Origin: Betaproteobacteria bacterium LSUCC0117
GTDB lineage: Bacteria; Pseudomonadota; Gammaproteobacteria; Burkholderiales; Burkholderiaceae_C
Direction: 5' to 3'
Assembly (NCBI GenBank): GCA_030441535.1
Contig: JAUJFZ010000005.1
Span: forward strand, 62,001 to 126,000
Length of the DNA: 64,000 nt
This document shows, one piece after another, positions 53,179 to 61,566 of the stretch (within the stretch, counting starts at the first letter, position 1; each line of letters starts with the position of its first letter). The notes below the pieces were generated by a model that saw only the letters and a program-made list of their open reading frames with translations, was not told the origin of the DNA and searched no databases. A program made the position numbers and the translations under genes.

Positions 53179-54522
53179 TTGACCTTTGCAATGCACCCGT
53201 ATTTGTTCGTTCACAAAGCCGTCACGCGCTGCGCCATTGCGGTCGCGGCGCTTGCGGTGACGACCACCGCCATCGGCGCGGAGTCCACCACGATTACCCC
53301 GCCCGCTTTGTCAGACCGCATTGTCGCGGTGGTTAACGATGCGCCCGTTACCTTGTTTGAACTCAATCAACGTGCGACTGTTTTAGCGCGTGAGAACAAA
53401 ACCACCGTTACACCTGCGTTCAAGTCACAGGTGTTGGAATTACTGATCTCGCAGCGAGCGCAGGTGCAACGTGCCCAACAAGAGGGTATCGTGATCGCCG
53501 AACGCGATGTGGATGCCGCTGAGGCCACTGTGGCTCGAAACAACCGCCTCTCGATTGAGGCGCTGCATGAAGCGGTGGTGCGCGAGGGCTTGTCGGTAAA
53601 GACTTTCCGGCAACAGTTGGCGGACCAACTCACCTTACAGCGTATGCGCGAGCGCTTGTTGGCGGGCGTTGAGCGTCCCAGTCAAGCTGAAATCGATGCC
53701 TATTTGGATGAACAGCAAGCGCTCACCAACGAGAAGGCGCCCGAGCAAGTCCAGTTAGCCCAGTTGTTTATTCCCGTGGCGGAGAACGCGGCGGCTTCAG
53801 ACTTGGCGGCGGTTGATGCTCAAAAGCAGGCGATTGATGCCGCGCTTAAGCGGGGCGAGGCCTTTGAGACATTGGCCAAAGCCCAATCCAAATCGCCGGA
53901 GGCGGCACAGGGCGGTGACATGGGCGTGCGTGCAGTCGCCGACTATCCGACTCTTTTCGTTGAGGCGACTCAGGGCTTGGCCGTTGGTGCGATGTCGCCT
54001 TGGGTCCGCAGTGGTGCCGGTTTCCATTTGTTAAAGGTGCTGGCGCGTCCGGTCGCCAAGGTCACGATGACTTCGACCCAAACCCGCGCCCGGCACATAT
54101 TGTTGACCGTTGGTCCTGACCTGTCCCAAGAGCAGGCCATCGAGCGGCTCAATGGTTTTCGCGCCCAAATTGTCTCGGGTAGTCGTGACTTTGGCGCAAT
54201 CGCCAAAGCAAACAGCCAAGACGGATCCGCTGCCTATGGCGGTGATTTAGGGTGGGTCGCGCCAGGTATTTTCGTTCCTGAGTTTGAGGGGCCCATGAAC
54301 CAACTCAACCCCGGTGAAGTGAGCGAGCCCGTCGTGTCACGCTTTGGCGTACACCTGATTCAGGTACTGGAGCGCAAGCGAGTGCCGCTAGGCGAAGAGG
54401 CCCAAAACGAGGCCATCAGTGAAATCTTAAAAGCGCGTCAAGCGGATGAGGCGTTTGCGAAGTGGTCTGAGGATGCACGCCTGCGTGCGTATGTTGACAT
54501 TCGCGATCTCGGCGCCGAATGA
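53179..54522 (+). CDS. surA: Periplasmic chaperone and peptidyl-prolyl isomerase SurA
   Basis: This protein of about 447 residues helps fold outer-membrane proteins. It has a signal peptide (to about residue 35), the N-terminal SurA domain (DRIVAVVNDAPVTLFELNQR), and two parvulin domains (EQVQLAQLFIPV near 180 and QTRARHILLTVG near 300). The TTG at 53179 is preferred because GAGAGTAAG lies upstream, but ATG at 53191 is possible. Its end overlaps rsmA by four bases. pdxA, often between surA and rsmA, is absent. Confidence 0.93.
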   Translation: MTFAMHPYLFVHKAVTRCAIAVAALAVTTTAIGAESTTITPPALSDRIVAVVNDAPVTLFELNQRATVLARENKTTVTPAFKSQVLELLISQRAQVQRAQQEGIVIAERDVDAAEATVARNNRLSIEALHEAVVREGLSVKTFRQQLADQLTLQRMRERLLAGVERPSQAEIDAYLDEQQALTNEKAPEQVQLAQLFIPVAENAAASDLAAVDAQKQAIDAALKRGEAFETLAKAQSKSPEAAQGGDMGVRAVADYPTLFVEATQGLAVGAMSPWVRSGAGFHLLKVLARPVAKVTMTSTQTRARHILLTVGPDLSQEQAIERLNGFRAQIVSGSRDFGAIAKANSQDGSAAYGGDLGWVAPGIFVPEFEGPMNQLNPGEVSEPVVSRFGVHLIQVLERKRVPLGEEAQNEAISEILKARQADEAFAKWSEDARLRAYVDIRDLGAE

Positions 54523-55280
54523 AGCACATCGCCCGCAAGCGGTTTGGTCAGCACTTTTTAGTTGACGGTGGCATTATCGAGGGCATCGTGGCCGGCATCG
54601 CGCCGCAACCTGATGACCACATGGTAGAAATTGGCCCAGGCTTGGGAGCGATCACCCATCCGTTGTTGCAGCACTTGAAACACCTCACAGTCGTTGAGCT
54701 CGACCGTGATTTGGTGACCCGCTTCCGCGCCAACCCGCAACTCACAGTGATTGACCAAGACGTGCTGCGAGTGGACTTCCGCTCTCTCGCAAACAGTGGC
54801 TTGCGCATTGTGGGTAACCTGCCCTACAACATCTCAACGCCGATCCTGTTTCATTTGCTGGATGCAGTGGACGTTGTGAAAGATCAGCATTTCATGCTGC
54901 AAAAAGAGGTCATTGATCGCATGGTGGCAGCGCCGGGCACGGCTGCTTACGGGCGTTTGTCGGTCATGCTCCAATGGCGCTACGACATGGAGAACTTCTT
55001 GCACGTGCCGCCAACCAGCTTTGATCCGCCGCCTCGCGTCGATAGCGCGATGGTGCGCATGGTGCCGAAGGCCGCCCCGCCTGTAGTCGACTTCGATCGG
55101 TTCTCGGCCATGGTTCAGGTGGCTTTCAGTCAGCGGAGAAAATTGTTGCGCCATACATTGGGCGTTTGGTTGTCGGCGCAAGGTTATGCGGGTGACTTTG
55201 ATCTGCGTCGCCGCGCTGAGGAGGTTCCAGTCGCGGCTTATATCGATTTGCTTCAAGCCCTGCCACCTGTTCGCCCATGA
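54519..55280 (+). CDS. rsmA: 16S rRNA (adenine1518/1519-N6)-dimethyltransferase RsmA
   Basis: This 253-residue methyltransferase (KsgA) dimethylates two adjacent adenosines near the 3' end of 16S rRNA. KRFGQHFLVDGGIIEGIV, the SAM-binding VEIGPGLGAITHPLLQ and the catalytic GNLPYNISTPIL are all present. The start overlaps the surA stop (ATGA). A terminator follows. Confidence 0.96.
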   Translation: MKHIARKRFGQHFLVDGGIIEGIVAGIAPQPDDHMVEIGPGLGAITHPLLQHLKHLTVVELDRDLVTRFRANPQLTVIDQDVLRVDFRSLANSGLRIVGNLPYNISTPILFHLLDAVDVVKDQHFMLQKEVIDRMVAAPGTAAYGRLSVMLQWRYDMENFLHVPPTSFDPPPRVDSAMVRMVPKAAPPVVDFDRFSAMVQVAFSQRRKLLRHTLGVWLSAQGYAGDFDLRRRAEEVPVAAYIDLLQALPPVRP

Positions 55281-55308
55281 AAAAAGCCAGCAGATGCTGG
55301 CTTTTTTG
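55281..55308. terminator. Bidirectional terminator between rsmA and the barstar-like gene
   Basis: AGCCAGC (55285-55291) pairs with GCTGGCT (55296-55302), flanked by A5 and T6. It ends the lptD-surA-rsmA operon and could also stop the opposing barstar-like transcript. Confidence 0.88.
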
Positions 55309-55340
55309 TGAGGCACTTGTTTTTATGAGTCGGTAACGGC

Positions 55341-55877
55341 TCAGGCGGCGGTCAACCAGTAACCCGCGTTGAATGGGCTACTCATGCGCAAAGCCATGGG
55401 GCTGACATCAACAAGCTTGTCAGTTGGCATGGGCTCTTCGCCGCCTTCTAACTGAATCGTTTCACCCGTGGCGGCACGCGCGACAGCAAACGAGTAGAAG
55501 CAACGGAACGGTACTTTACGGTCGTTCCAGTAGTCAGCGGCATCACGGAAGATGTCTAACAATTGCTCACGCGTTTCTTTATCGAATTTGGCATGCGACG
55601 GGATGTGCTCGAGTACCGCAACAAATCCTGTTTGTGGACCCGACTTGTGCAGCGTATCGGTGATGGCGCTGTACAGCGTGTCGAAGTTCTTGTTGCTGTT
55701 AACGGGCAAGGTGTACTGGGCGTTGATCAGGTCAAGCACGTCCTGTTTCACTTGGGCTTTACCCAGGTTCGCGTACAGGAAGTGGTGTCCCATGGCATCG
55801 GCAGCTTGTTGCAATTCGCTCACACGGTGTGCGCGAATGGATTGAACAATGTTTGTACGGACTGTACGAAGTGGCAT
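55341..55877 (-). CDS. Barstar-like protein
   Basis: This 178-residue protein contains a barstar-type fold: DVLDLINAQYTLPVNSNKNFDTLYSAITD (about residues 45-73) matches the barstar helix and inhibitor loop, with VPFRCFYSF near the end of the domain. Family members bind and inhibit barnase-type ribonucleases, though many copies in Burkholderiales have no known partner. No ribonuclease gene is nearby. I place the start at 55877, as GGAG lies 6 bp upstream; ATG at 55883 is possible. Confidence 0.78.
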   Translation of the reverse strand: MPLRTVRTNIVQSIRAHRVSELQQAADAMGHHFLYANLGKAQVKQDVLDLINAQYTLPVNSNKNFDTLYSAITDTLHKSGPQTGFVAVLEHIPSHAKFDKETREQLLDIFRDAADYWNDRKVPFRCFYSFAVARAATGETIQLEGGEEPMPTDKLVDVSPMALRMSSPFNAGYWLTAA

Positions 55878-56137
55878 ATCCATCTCCGCTCTTTCTATTC
55901 AAAAATTTCAGTTAAAGCTAGGCAATATGAAGAGGCACTGCGCGCGACAATCGGCGAGGCGTTTCTCGCGTTGGGCGATTGGTTGCAAACAACCGTCACT
56001 GGCAGGGCGTATCACGCGACACGCATTCAAGACAAGTGACATCGCCCAGCGGCGGTGCATTCGACAAGGGTAAACCCTAAAAACAAGGCGAGAGTTTGCC
56101 TCATTCCGGCCAAAAACGCAAGCGCTTGATCGGGAAA
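55878..56137. other. Non-coding stretch upstream of the barstar-like gene
   Basis: No gene is convincing here. Visible elements are two small inverted repeats (GGTTG-N4-CAACC near 55980-55993 and AGGGT-N2-ACCCT near 56068-56079) and a 10-bp palindrome CAAGCGCTTG near 56118-56127. The barstar promoter must lie here. Confidence 0.4.
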
Positions 56138-56175
56138 CCCCGCAGACGACCCCGGTTGGGGCGCGTTTTGCGGGG
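56138..56175 (-). terminator. Terminator of maeB
   Basis: CCCCGCA (56138-56144) pairs with TGCGGGG (56169-56175), with an inner CCCC/GGGG stem (56150-56153 with 56158-56161). On the minus strand it follows the maeB stop and is trailed by TTTCCC, so it is a plausible but imperfect intrinsic terminator. Confidence 0.6.
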
Positions 56176-56185
56176 TGTTTAGGCC

Positions 56186-58510
56186 TTATTTGCGTTGCGC
56201 GTTTGCGTCAGCCACGGTCAACGCCGTCATGTTGACGATACGGCGAACGGTGGTGCTGGGAGTCAGAATATGAACGGGTTTCGCCGCGCCCAACAGCACC
56301 GGGCCAATCGCGATACCACCACCTGCGGCGGTCTTCAACAGGTTGTAGGCGATGTTAGCGGCATCAATGTTGGGCAGCACCAACAGGTTAGCTTCCCCGC
56401 GCAAGACCGTGTCTGGCATCAGTTTTTCGCGGGCGGCGGCGTCAAGTGCCACGTCACCGTGCATCTCACCGTCCACCTCCAGCCATGGTGCCTGCTCGTT
56501 CAGCATGGCCAATGTTTCGCGCATTTTGATGGCGCTGGGCTTGTTCGATGAGCCAAAGTTAGAGTGGGACAACAAGGCCACTTTCGGCGTCAGACCAAAG
56601 CGGCGCATTTCCTCGGCGGCCGCCAGCGTGATCTCGGTCAACTCCTCGGCGGTGGGATCGTAATTGACGTGCGTGTCGACCAAGAAGACCTGGCGACCCG
56701 GCAACATCAGACCGTTCATGCAAGCGTAGGTGCGGGTGCCCTCACGCTTGCCAATGACCGGGTCGATGTAGTCCAAATGGTTGGACGTGCTGCCCCAAGT
56801 GCCGCAAATCATGCCGTCAACGTAGCCATTGGCCAGCAACATAGATGAAATGAGTGTGAGTCGGCGACGCATCTCAATTTTGGCCAGTTGCTGCGTCACG
56901 CCTTGGCGTGCCGTTTTGCGATGGTACTGTTGCCAAAACTCGCGATAACGGTCGTCTTGTTCGATGTTCACGACGTCGTAGTCCACGCCTTCGCGTAACC
57001 GGAGGCCGAAACGCTCGATGCGTTGGCTGATGATGGCCGGACGACCGATCAGGGTTGGGCGCGCTAATTGCTCATCAACCACGATTTGGCAGGCGCGTAA
57101 TACCCGCTCATCCTCACCCTCTGAATAGACAACGCGTTTCATTTGCGCGGCTTTGGCAGCCGCGTAAATAGGCTTCATGATGGTGCCTGACGCGAAGACA
57201 AAACTCTGCAGGCGTTCCAGATAGGCCGGCATGTCAGTGATCGGGCGCGTAGCGACGCCGCTATCCACGGCAGCTTGCGCAACGGCGGGCGCAATCTTGA
57301 TCATCAAGCGCGGATCAAATGGCTTGGGAATGAGGTATTCGGGTCCAAATGCCAGCTTTTCACCGGCATAGGCAACGGCGACAACCTCGCTTTGCTCGGC
57401 CTGTGCCAGTTCCGCAATGGCGTGCACCGCGGCGATCTCCATTTCATCGGTAATGGTGGATGCACCGGCATCCAGCGCACCCCTGAAAATGTAAGGAAAG
57501 CACAGCACGTTGTTGACTTGATTGGGGTAGTCGGTTCGCCCCGTTGCCATGACCGCATCGTCGCGAACGGCCTTGACGTCCTCTGGCAGAATTTCAGGCG
57601 ATGGATTAGCGAGCGCAAAAATCAAAGGCCGCTCGTTCATGGACCCGACCATTTCGGGCTTGAGCACGCCGGCGGCGGACAGACCCAAAAACGCATCCGC
57701 ACCGTCGATGACCTCGGCAAGCGTGCGGGCATCCGTGGCTTGTGCGAACTGCGCTTTGTCGGCGTCCATCAACTCAATGCGGCCTTCGTAGACCACACCG
57801 GCGAGGTCGGTTACCCAAATGTTTTCGCGCGGCAAGCCCAATTTAACCAGCAGATTCAAGCAGGCCAATGCCGCCGCGCCAGCACCCGAGGTCACCAGCT
57901 TGATCGACTTGATGTCTTTGCGCAGCACCTTCAGACCATTCAGAAAAGCGGCACCTACTACGATGGCCGTACCGTGTTGATCGTCATGGAAGACCGGGAT
58001 CTTCATCCGCTCGCGCAATTTGCGTTCGACATAAAAACAGTCGGGCGCCTTGATGTCTTCAAGATTGATACCGCCGAAAGTGGGTTCGAGCGCCGCGATG
58101 ATTTCCACTAACTTCTCGGGATCGCGCTCATTGATTTCGATGTCAAAGACATCGATCCCCGCGAACTTTTTGAACAAAACCCCCTTGCCTTCCATGACCG
58201 GCTTAGAGGCCAAGGGGCCGATATCGCCTAAGCCCAACACGGCGGTGCCGTTGGTAATCACACCCACCAAGTTGCCGCGGCTGGTGTAGCGAAACGCGTT
58301 GGCAGGGTCAGCCACGATCTCTTCGCAGGGCGCGGCTACACCGGGTGAATAGGCCAGCGCCAAATCACGTTGGTTGGTGAGCTGTTTGGTCGCGGCCACG
58401 GCAACCTTACCCGGGGTGGGGAACTCGTGGTAGTCGAGGGCGGCGCTGCGTAACTCGGCGCGCTTGTTTTCTGCAGCTGTGGGTTGTTTTGTCATAAGAG
58501 GTGTGGCCAA
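56186..58510 (-). CDS. maeB: NADP-dependent malic enzyme MaeB
   Basis: This 774-residue enzyme decarboxylates malate to pyruvate with NADP. It has the N-terminal malic domain (DYHEFPTPGKVAV, GDIGPLASKPVMEGK, DDQHGTAIVVGAA), the NAD(P)-binding domain (VTSGAGAAALACLNLL) and a C-terminal phosphotransacetylase-like domain (about 430-770) that is regulatory in the MaeB type. The ATG at 58495 (MTKQPT) is an alternative start; neither has a clear ribosome site. Confidence 0.93.
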   Translation of the reverse strand: MATPLMTKQPTAAENKRAELRSAALDYHEFPTPGKVAVAATKQLTNQRDLALAYSPGVAAPCEEIVADPANAFRYTSRGNLVGVITNGTAVLGLGDIGPLASKPVMEGKGVLFKKFAGIDVFDIEINERDPEKLVEIIAALEPTFGGINLEDIKAPDCFYVERKLRERMKIPVFHDDQHGTAIVVGAAFLNGLKVLRKDIKSIKLVTSGAGAAALACLNLLVKLGLPRENIWVTDLAGVVYEGRIELMDADKAQFAQATDARTLAEVIDGADAFLGLSAAGVLKPEMVGSMNERPLIFALANPSPEILPEDVKAVRDDAVMATGRTDYPNQVNNVLCFPYIFRGALDAGASTITDEMEIAAVHAIAELAQAEQSEVVAVAYAGEKLAFGPEYLIPKPFDPRLMIKIAPAVAQAAVDSGVATRPITDMPAYLERLQSFVFASGTIMKPIYAAAKAAQMKRVVYSEGEDERVLRACQIVVDEQLARPTLIGRPAIISQRIERFGLRLREGVDYDVVNIEQDDRYREFWQQYHRKTARQGVTQQLAKIEMRRRLTLISSMLLANGYVDGMICGTWGSTSNHLDYIDPVIGKREGTRTYACMNGLMLPGRQVFLVDTHVNYDPTAEELTEITLAAAEEMRRFGLTPKVALLSHSNFGSSNKPSAIKMRETLAMLNEQAPWLEVDGEMHGDVALDAAAREKLMPDTVLRGEANLLVLPNIDAANIAYNLLKTAAGGGIAIGPVLLGAAKPVHILTPSTTVRRIVNMTALTVADANAQRK

Positions 58511-58685
58511 TGAGGCGGGTGAGTCTAGATAGGCGTTTGCGATCGCAGTGCGCTAACGAAAAGGGGTGACGCGCGCGCGAACCATTACGTAACGCGATTG
58601 TAGGCAGATGTTTTTAACCTACGGGGTGGGTAATGCCCTTGAAAAGACAATTCGCTTGTGACCATATTGAGGGCAATCTTGCGGC

Positions 58686-59291
58686 TTAATCATTTGCGTG
58701 TTTAGCCCATTTACCCCTTGCCATGTCGGCAATGCAGAGGCTTTTTGCGCCGTGCGTCAGGGTGATCGCGTCGCCCGCTTGAACCAACCCAGGTGTGATC
58801 ACACGCAGATAAAACCCTGTGAAGGCGCGCTGAATCATGTCTTTGGCGGCTTGGGGATAGCCCATTACCGCGTTGAACGTGCCACAGGGCTCGCGGTAAC
58901 GGGTTACCCGCAATGCCAGTGAATGACCAATGTGTAGCGTGTCACCCACATAAACTTCGGTTTCGAGCAGCCCTCGAATGCTCAGGTTTTCGCCCACCAT
59001 GCCGGCTGTGACGGCTGATTCAAACAAACCTGGCTGGTGTATTGCGCGTTGCGCTGACCAGAATGACAAATGTTCAGACGGATAGGCATAGACCGCTTGG
59101 TCGAGCCCACCGTGGTAGCTCAAGTCCACCTGTTCATCGCCGACAAGCCCCAGAGGCTTGACCTCAACGGGACCCGACTGCGGGAATTTGGCAATGGCGG
59201 TCAGGACTCGGCGCCCTCCGACCATGAGGCCACGCGCAGTCCCTGCGTGCACACTCACGACGGTGGGAGGCGTGGCGTGGCCCGAATGCAT
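58686..59291 (-). CDS. MOSC domain protein (YiiM-like)
   Basis: This 201-residue protein carries a MOSC domain, with VGDEQVDLSYHGGLDQAVYAYP and the conserved cysteine in RYREPCGTFN. MOSC proteins handle molybdenum-cofactor sulfur or reduce N-hydroxylated substrates. The ATG at 59291 is preferred over a TTG at 59303. It follows pepP by 15 bp in the same direction. Confidence 0.88.
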   Translation of the reverse strand: MHSGHATPPTVVSVHAGTARGLMVGGRRVLTAIAKFPQSGPVEVKPLGLVGDEQVDLSYHGGLDQAVYAYPSEHLSFWSAQRAIHQPGLFESAVTAGMVGENLSIRGLLETEVYVGDTLHIGHSLALRVTRYREPCGTFNAVMGYPQAAKDMIQRAFTGFYLRVITPGLVQAGDAITLTHGAKSLCIADMARGKWAKHAND

Positions 59292-59306
59292 GCGGTTATC
59301 CAAAGA

Positions 59307-60683
59307 TTACGCCGCCATCAGCGCCTCAATGGCGTCAATCGCGACCGGTACGTCGCGTGTAATCAGTTCGCAACCGCCGTCGGTGACGACCGCATCGTCC
59401 TCAATGCGAATGCCGATGTGATGAAACGCGGCGGGGACATCGGGCTGTGGCCGGATGTAAAGACCGGGTTCGATCGTCAACACCATTCCGGCCTTCAGGA
59501 TTCGGCTTTGTGTCGCCTCTCCGGGGGCTACTGGTTCGCTGTAAGCGCCGCAATCGTGGACATCCATCCCAAGCCAATGGCTGGTCCGGTGCATGTAAAA
59601 CGGGCTGTACGACTTGTTGGCGATCACATCATTTGCAGTGCCGACTTTGTCTTTGTTCAGGATGCCGAGGTCGAGCAGGCCTTGCGCCAGAACTCCGAGT
59701 GTGGCCTCGTGCGGATCGTTGAAGCGCGCGCCGGCGCGGGTCGCCGCAACGGCGGCATCTTGGCTGGCCAGGACCAAGGCATACACGTCGCGTTGCGGCC
59801 CGCTGAAACGCCCATTGGCAGGGAAAGTGCGGGTGATGTCTGAGGCGTAGCCGTCTAGTTCGCAGCCCGCATCAATCAGCACGAGGTCACCTGATTTGAC
59901 TGGTGCGTTTCCTGCTCGGTAATGCAGCACACAGGCGTTGGCACCTGCCGCCACGATGGACGTGTAGGCCGGAAACTGCGCACCCGCGTCGCGGAAGGCG
60001 TGGAGCAATTCAGCCTCTAAGTGGTATTCGCGCACATCGGCACCGGCTAACAGGCCCTTTGCGCTGCGTTGCATGGCGCGAATGTGGCCGCCCGCACTGA
60101 TAGCGGCGGCACGGCGCATGGTGGCCAGCTCGTGGGTGTCTTTCACGACCCGCATGTCGTCTAGGAGTGCGCACAGGTCACGCTGCGTGTCGGGACATCG
60201 CACACCCGCGCGAGCCTTTGCGCGCACCTTGTCTAGCCAACCGTCAACCCGTTGGCTCATAGCGGCATGGGTTGCAAAGGGCCACCATACAACGGCTTTA
60301 TTTTCGAGACATTGGGGCACGAAGTCGTCAATGGTGTTGCTGTCAACGGCGACATCTACGCCCAACGCGCTCGGTGCGTCTTCAGGACCCAAGCGATAAC
60401 CATCCCAAATTTCCCGCTCTAGGTCTTTGGGCTGACACAGCAAACTGGTGTGCCCCGATGCATCGATTACCAGGCAGGCGTTGGGCTCCGCGAAACCGCA
60501 CAGATAAAAAAAGTAGCTGTCGAAACGGTAGGGGAAGTCAGCGTCCCGGTTACGTGGTCGCTCAGGCGCTGTGGGGATGATGGCCACTGCGTTGGGGCCC
60601 AACGCCGCCGCCAAGCGAGCGCGGCGCGCGGCATAAACCCCTGAATCTGAAGGCGTGGTGTGCGTGTTCAAAAGTGCGTTCAT
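59307..60683 (-). CDS. pepP: Xaa-Pro aminopeptidase PepP
   Basis: This 458-residue dimanganese metallopeptidase removes N-terminal residues before proline. The pita-bread metal ligands are seen in LIDAGCELDGYASDITRTFP (two Asp), HRTSHWLGMDVHDCG (His), TIEPGLYI and GIRIEDDAVV (Glu). The ATG at 60683 is chosen over a TTG at 60692. It follows murU by about 56 bp, an arrangement shared with other Burkholderiales. Confidence 0.92.
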   Translation of the reverse strand: MNALLNTHTTPSDSGVYAARRARLAAALGPNAVAIIPTAPERPRNRDADFPYRFDSYFFYLCGFAEPNACLVIDASGHTSLLCQPKDLEREIWDGYRLGPEDAPSALGVDVAVDSNTIDDFVPQCLENKAVVWWPFATHAAMSQRVDGWLDKVRAKARAGVRCPDTQRDLCALLDDMRVVKDTHELATMRRAAAISAGGHIRAMQRSAKGLLAGADVREYHLEAELLHAFRDAGAQFPAYTSIVAAGANACVLHYRAGNAPVKSGDLVLIDAGCELDGYASDITRTFPANGRFSGPQRDVYALVLASQDAAVAATRAGARFNDPHEATLGVLAQGLLDLGILNKDKVGTANDVIANKSYSPFYMHRTSHWLGMDVHDCGAYSEPVAPGEATQSRILKAGMVLTIEPGLYIRPQPDVPAAFHHIGIRIEDDAVVTDGGCELITRDVPVAIDAIEALMAA

Positions 60684-60739
60684 AGGTCTCAAAGTTTACT
60701 TAACTGTCTCATCATCCTGTGATGCCTTGCCAAGCACCA

Positions 60740-61471
60740 CTATGGTTGGGGGTTATTCAAGTCGGCTAATCGCTGTGGGGTCCCAACATCCACCCATTCC
60801 CCATCGAAGCGGGTGCCGGTCACCAAGCCGTCATCCATGGCTCGCCGCAGAAGCGGTGCGAGCGGTGCCGAGACGCCTTTAGGGTTGCCCGGTGGTACAT
60901 CGCACCATGGGTGGCCGAATAGTTTGGTTTTGAATAAACCGATGGTGGCATAGGTCAGCCACTCGCCCGACGTAGCACGGTCGTGGCTCAGTCGACCTGT
61001 GGCATCGAGAGCGAAGTCCCCGTTGGGGTTGTGCGCGGGGTTGGGCACCAGCCACAAGTGGGCCAACGCATCGGATGCCAAAAACGCCGCCGCTATAGCC
61101 CTGTCAAACTGAAACGCTGGGGCATACACATCACCCGCGCTCAACCAAAATGCTGTGGTACCGGCTGGCATCCGGGGTAAGGCACGCACAATCCCGCCCG
61201 CCGTCTCGAGGGCGTGTCCAAAGTCGCGCCCCTCCATGGAGCACTGAATCCGCAGACTCAGCGGTAGATTGCTTAAAAAATTAGCAATTTGCGCCTCTAG
61301 CCACGCCGTGTTGACGACCAAGTCGGTCAGGCCGCCAACTTGCATCTGTGTCGCGATTCGGGCCAGCAACGGTTGTCCGCGCACCGCAAGCAGCGGCTTG
61401 GGCGTGTGGTCCGTTAGGGGGCGCATGCGCGCGCCCCGACCAGCGGCAAGGATGAGACCGGTCGTGATCAT
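60740..61471 (-). CDS. murU: N-acetylmuramate alpha-1-phosphate uridylyltransferase MurU
   Basis: This 243-residue nucleotidyltransferase makes UDP-MurNAc from MurNAc-alpha-1-phosphate, the step after AmgK in peptidoglycan recycling. The N-terminal GLILAAGRGARMRPLTDHTPKPLL motif and the lack of a C-terminal extension fit MurU rather than glucose-1-phosphate thymidylyltransferases. It is divergent from tkt, with 95 bp between. Its usual partner amgK is 10 kb away. Confidence 0.87.
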   Translation of the reverse strand: MITTGLILAAGRGARMRPLTDHTPKPLLAVRGQPLLARIATQMQVGGLTDLVVNTAWLEAQIANFLSNLPLSLRIQCSMEGRDFGHALETAGGIVRALPRMPAGTTAFWLSAGDVYAPAFQFDRAIAAAFLASDALAHLWLVPNPAHNPNGDFALDATGRLSHDRATSGEWLTYATIGLFKTKLFGHPWCDVPPGNPKGVSAPLAPLLRRAMDDGLVTGTRFDGEWVDVGTPQRLADLNNPQP

Positions 61472-61566
61472 GCGCCTTATTGTGCGTCATCAAACAGCTA
61501 AAATAAGCGGTTGTCGGACTTTGCTTCGACGCCACTATCTCCTCGTTTTTACCCTTCAGGACCCCT

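Noticed and set aside
57275..58111. Plus-strand open frame of 278 codons opposite maeB
   Set aside because: It mirrors the codon pattern of maeB, has no independent ribosome site, and the predicted protein shows no family motif.
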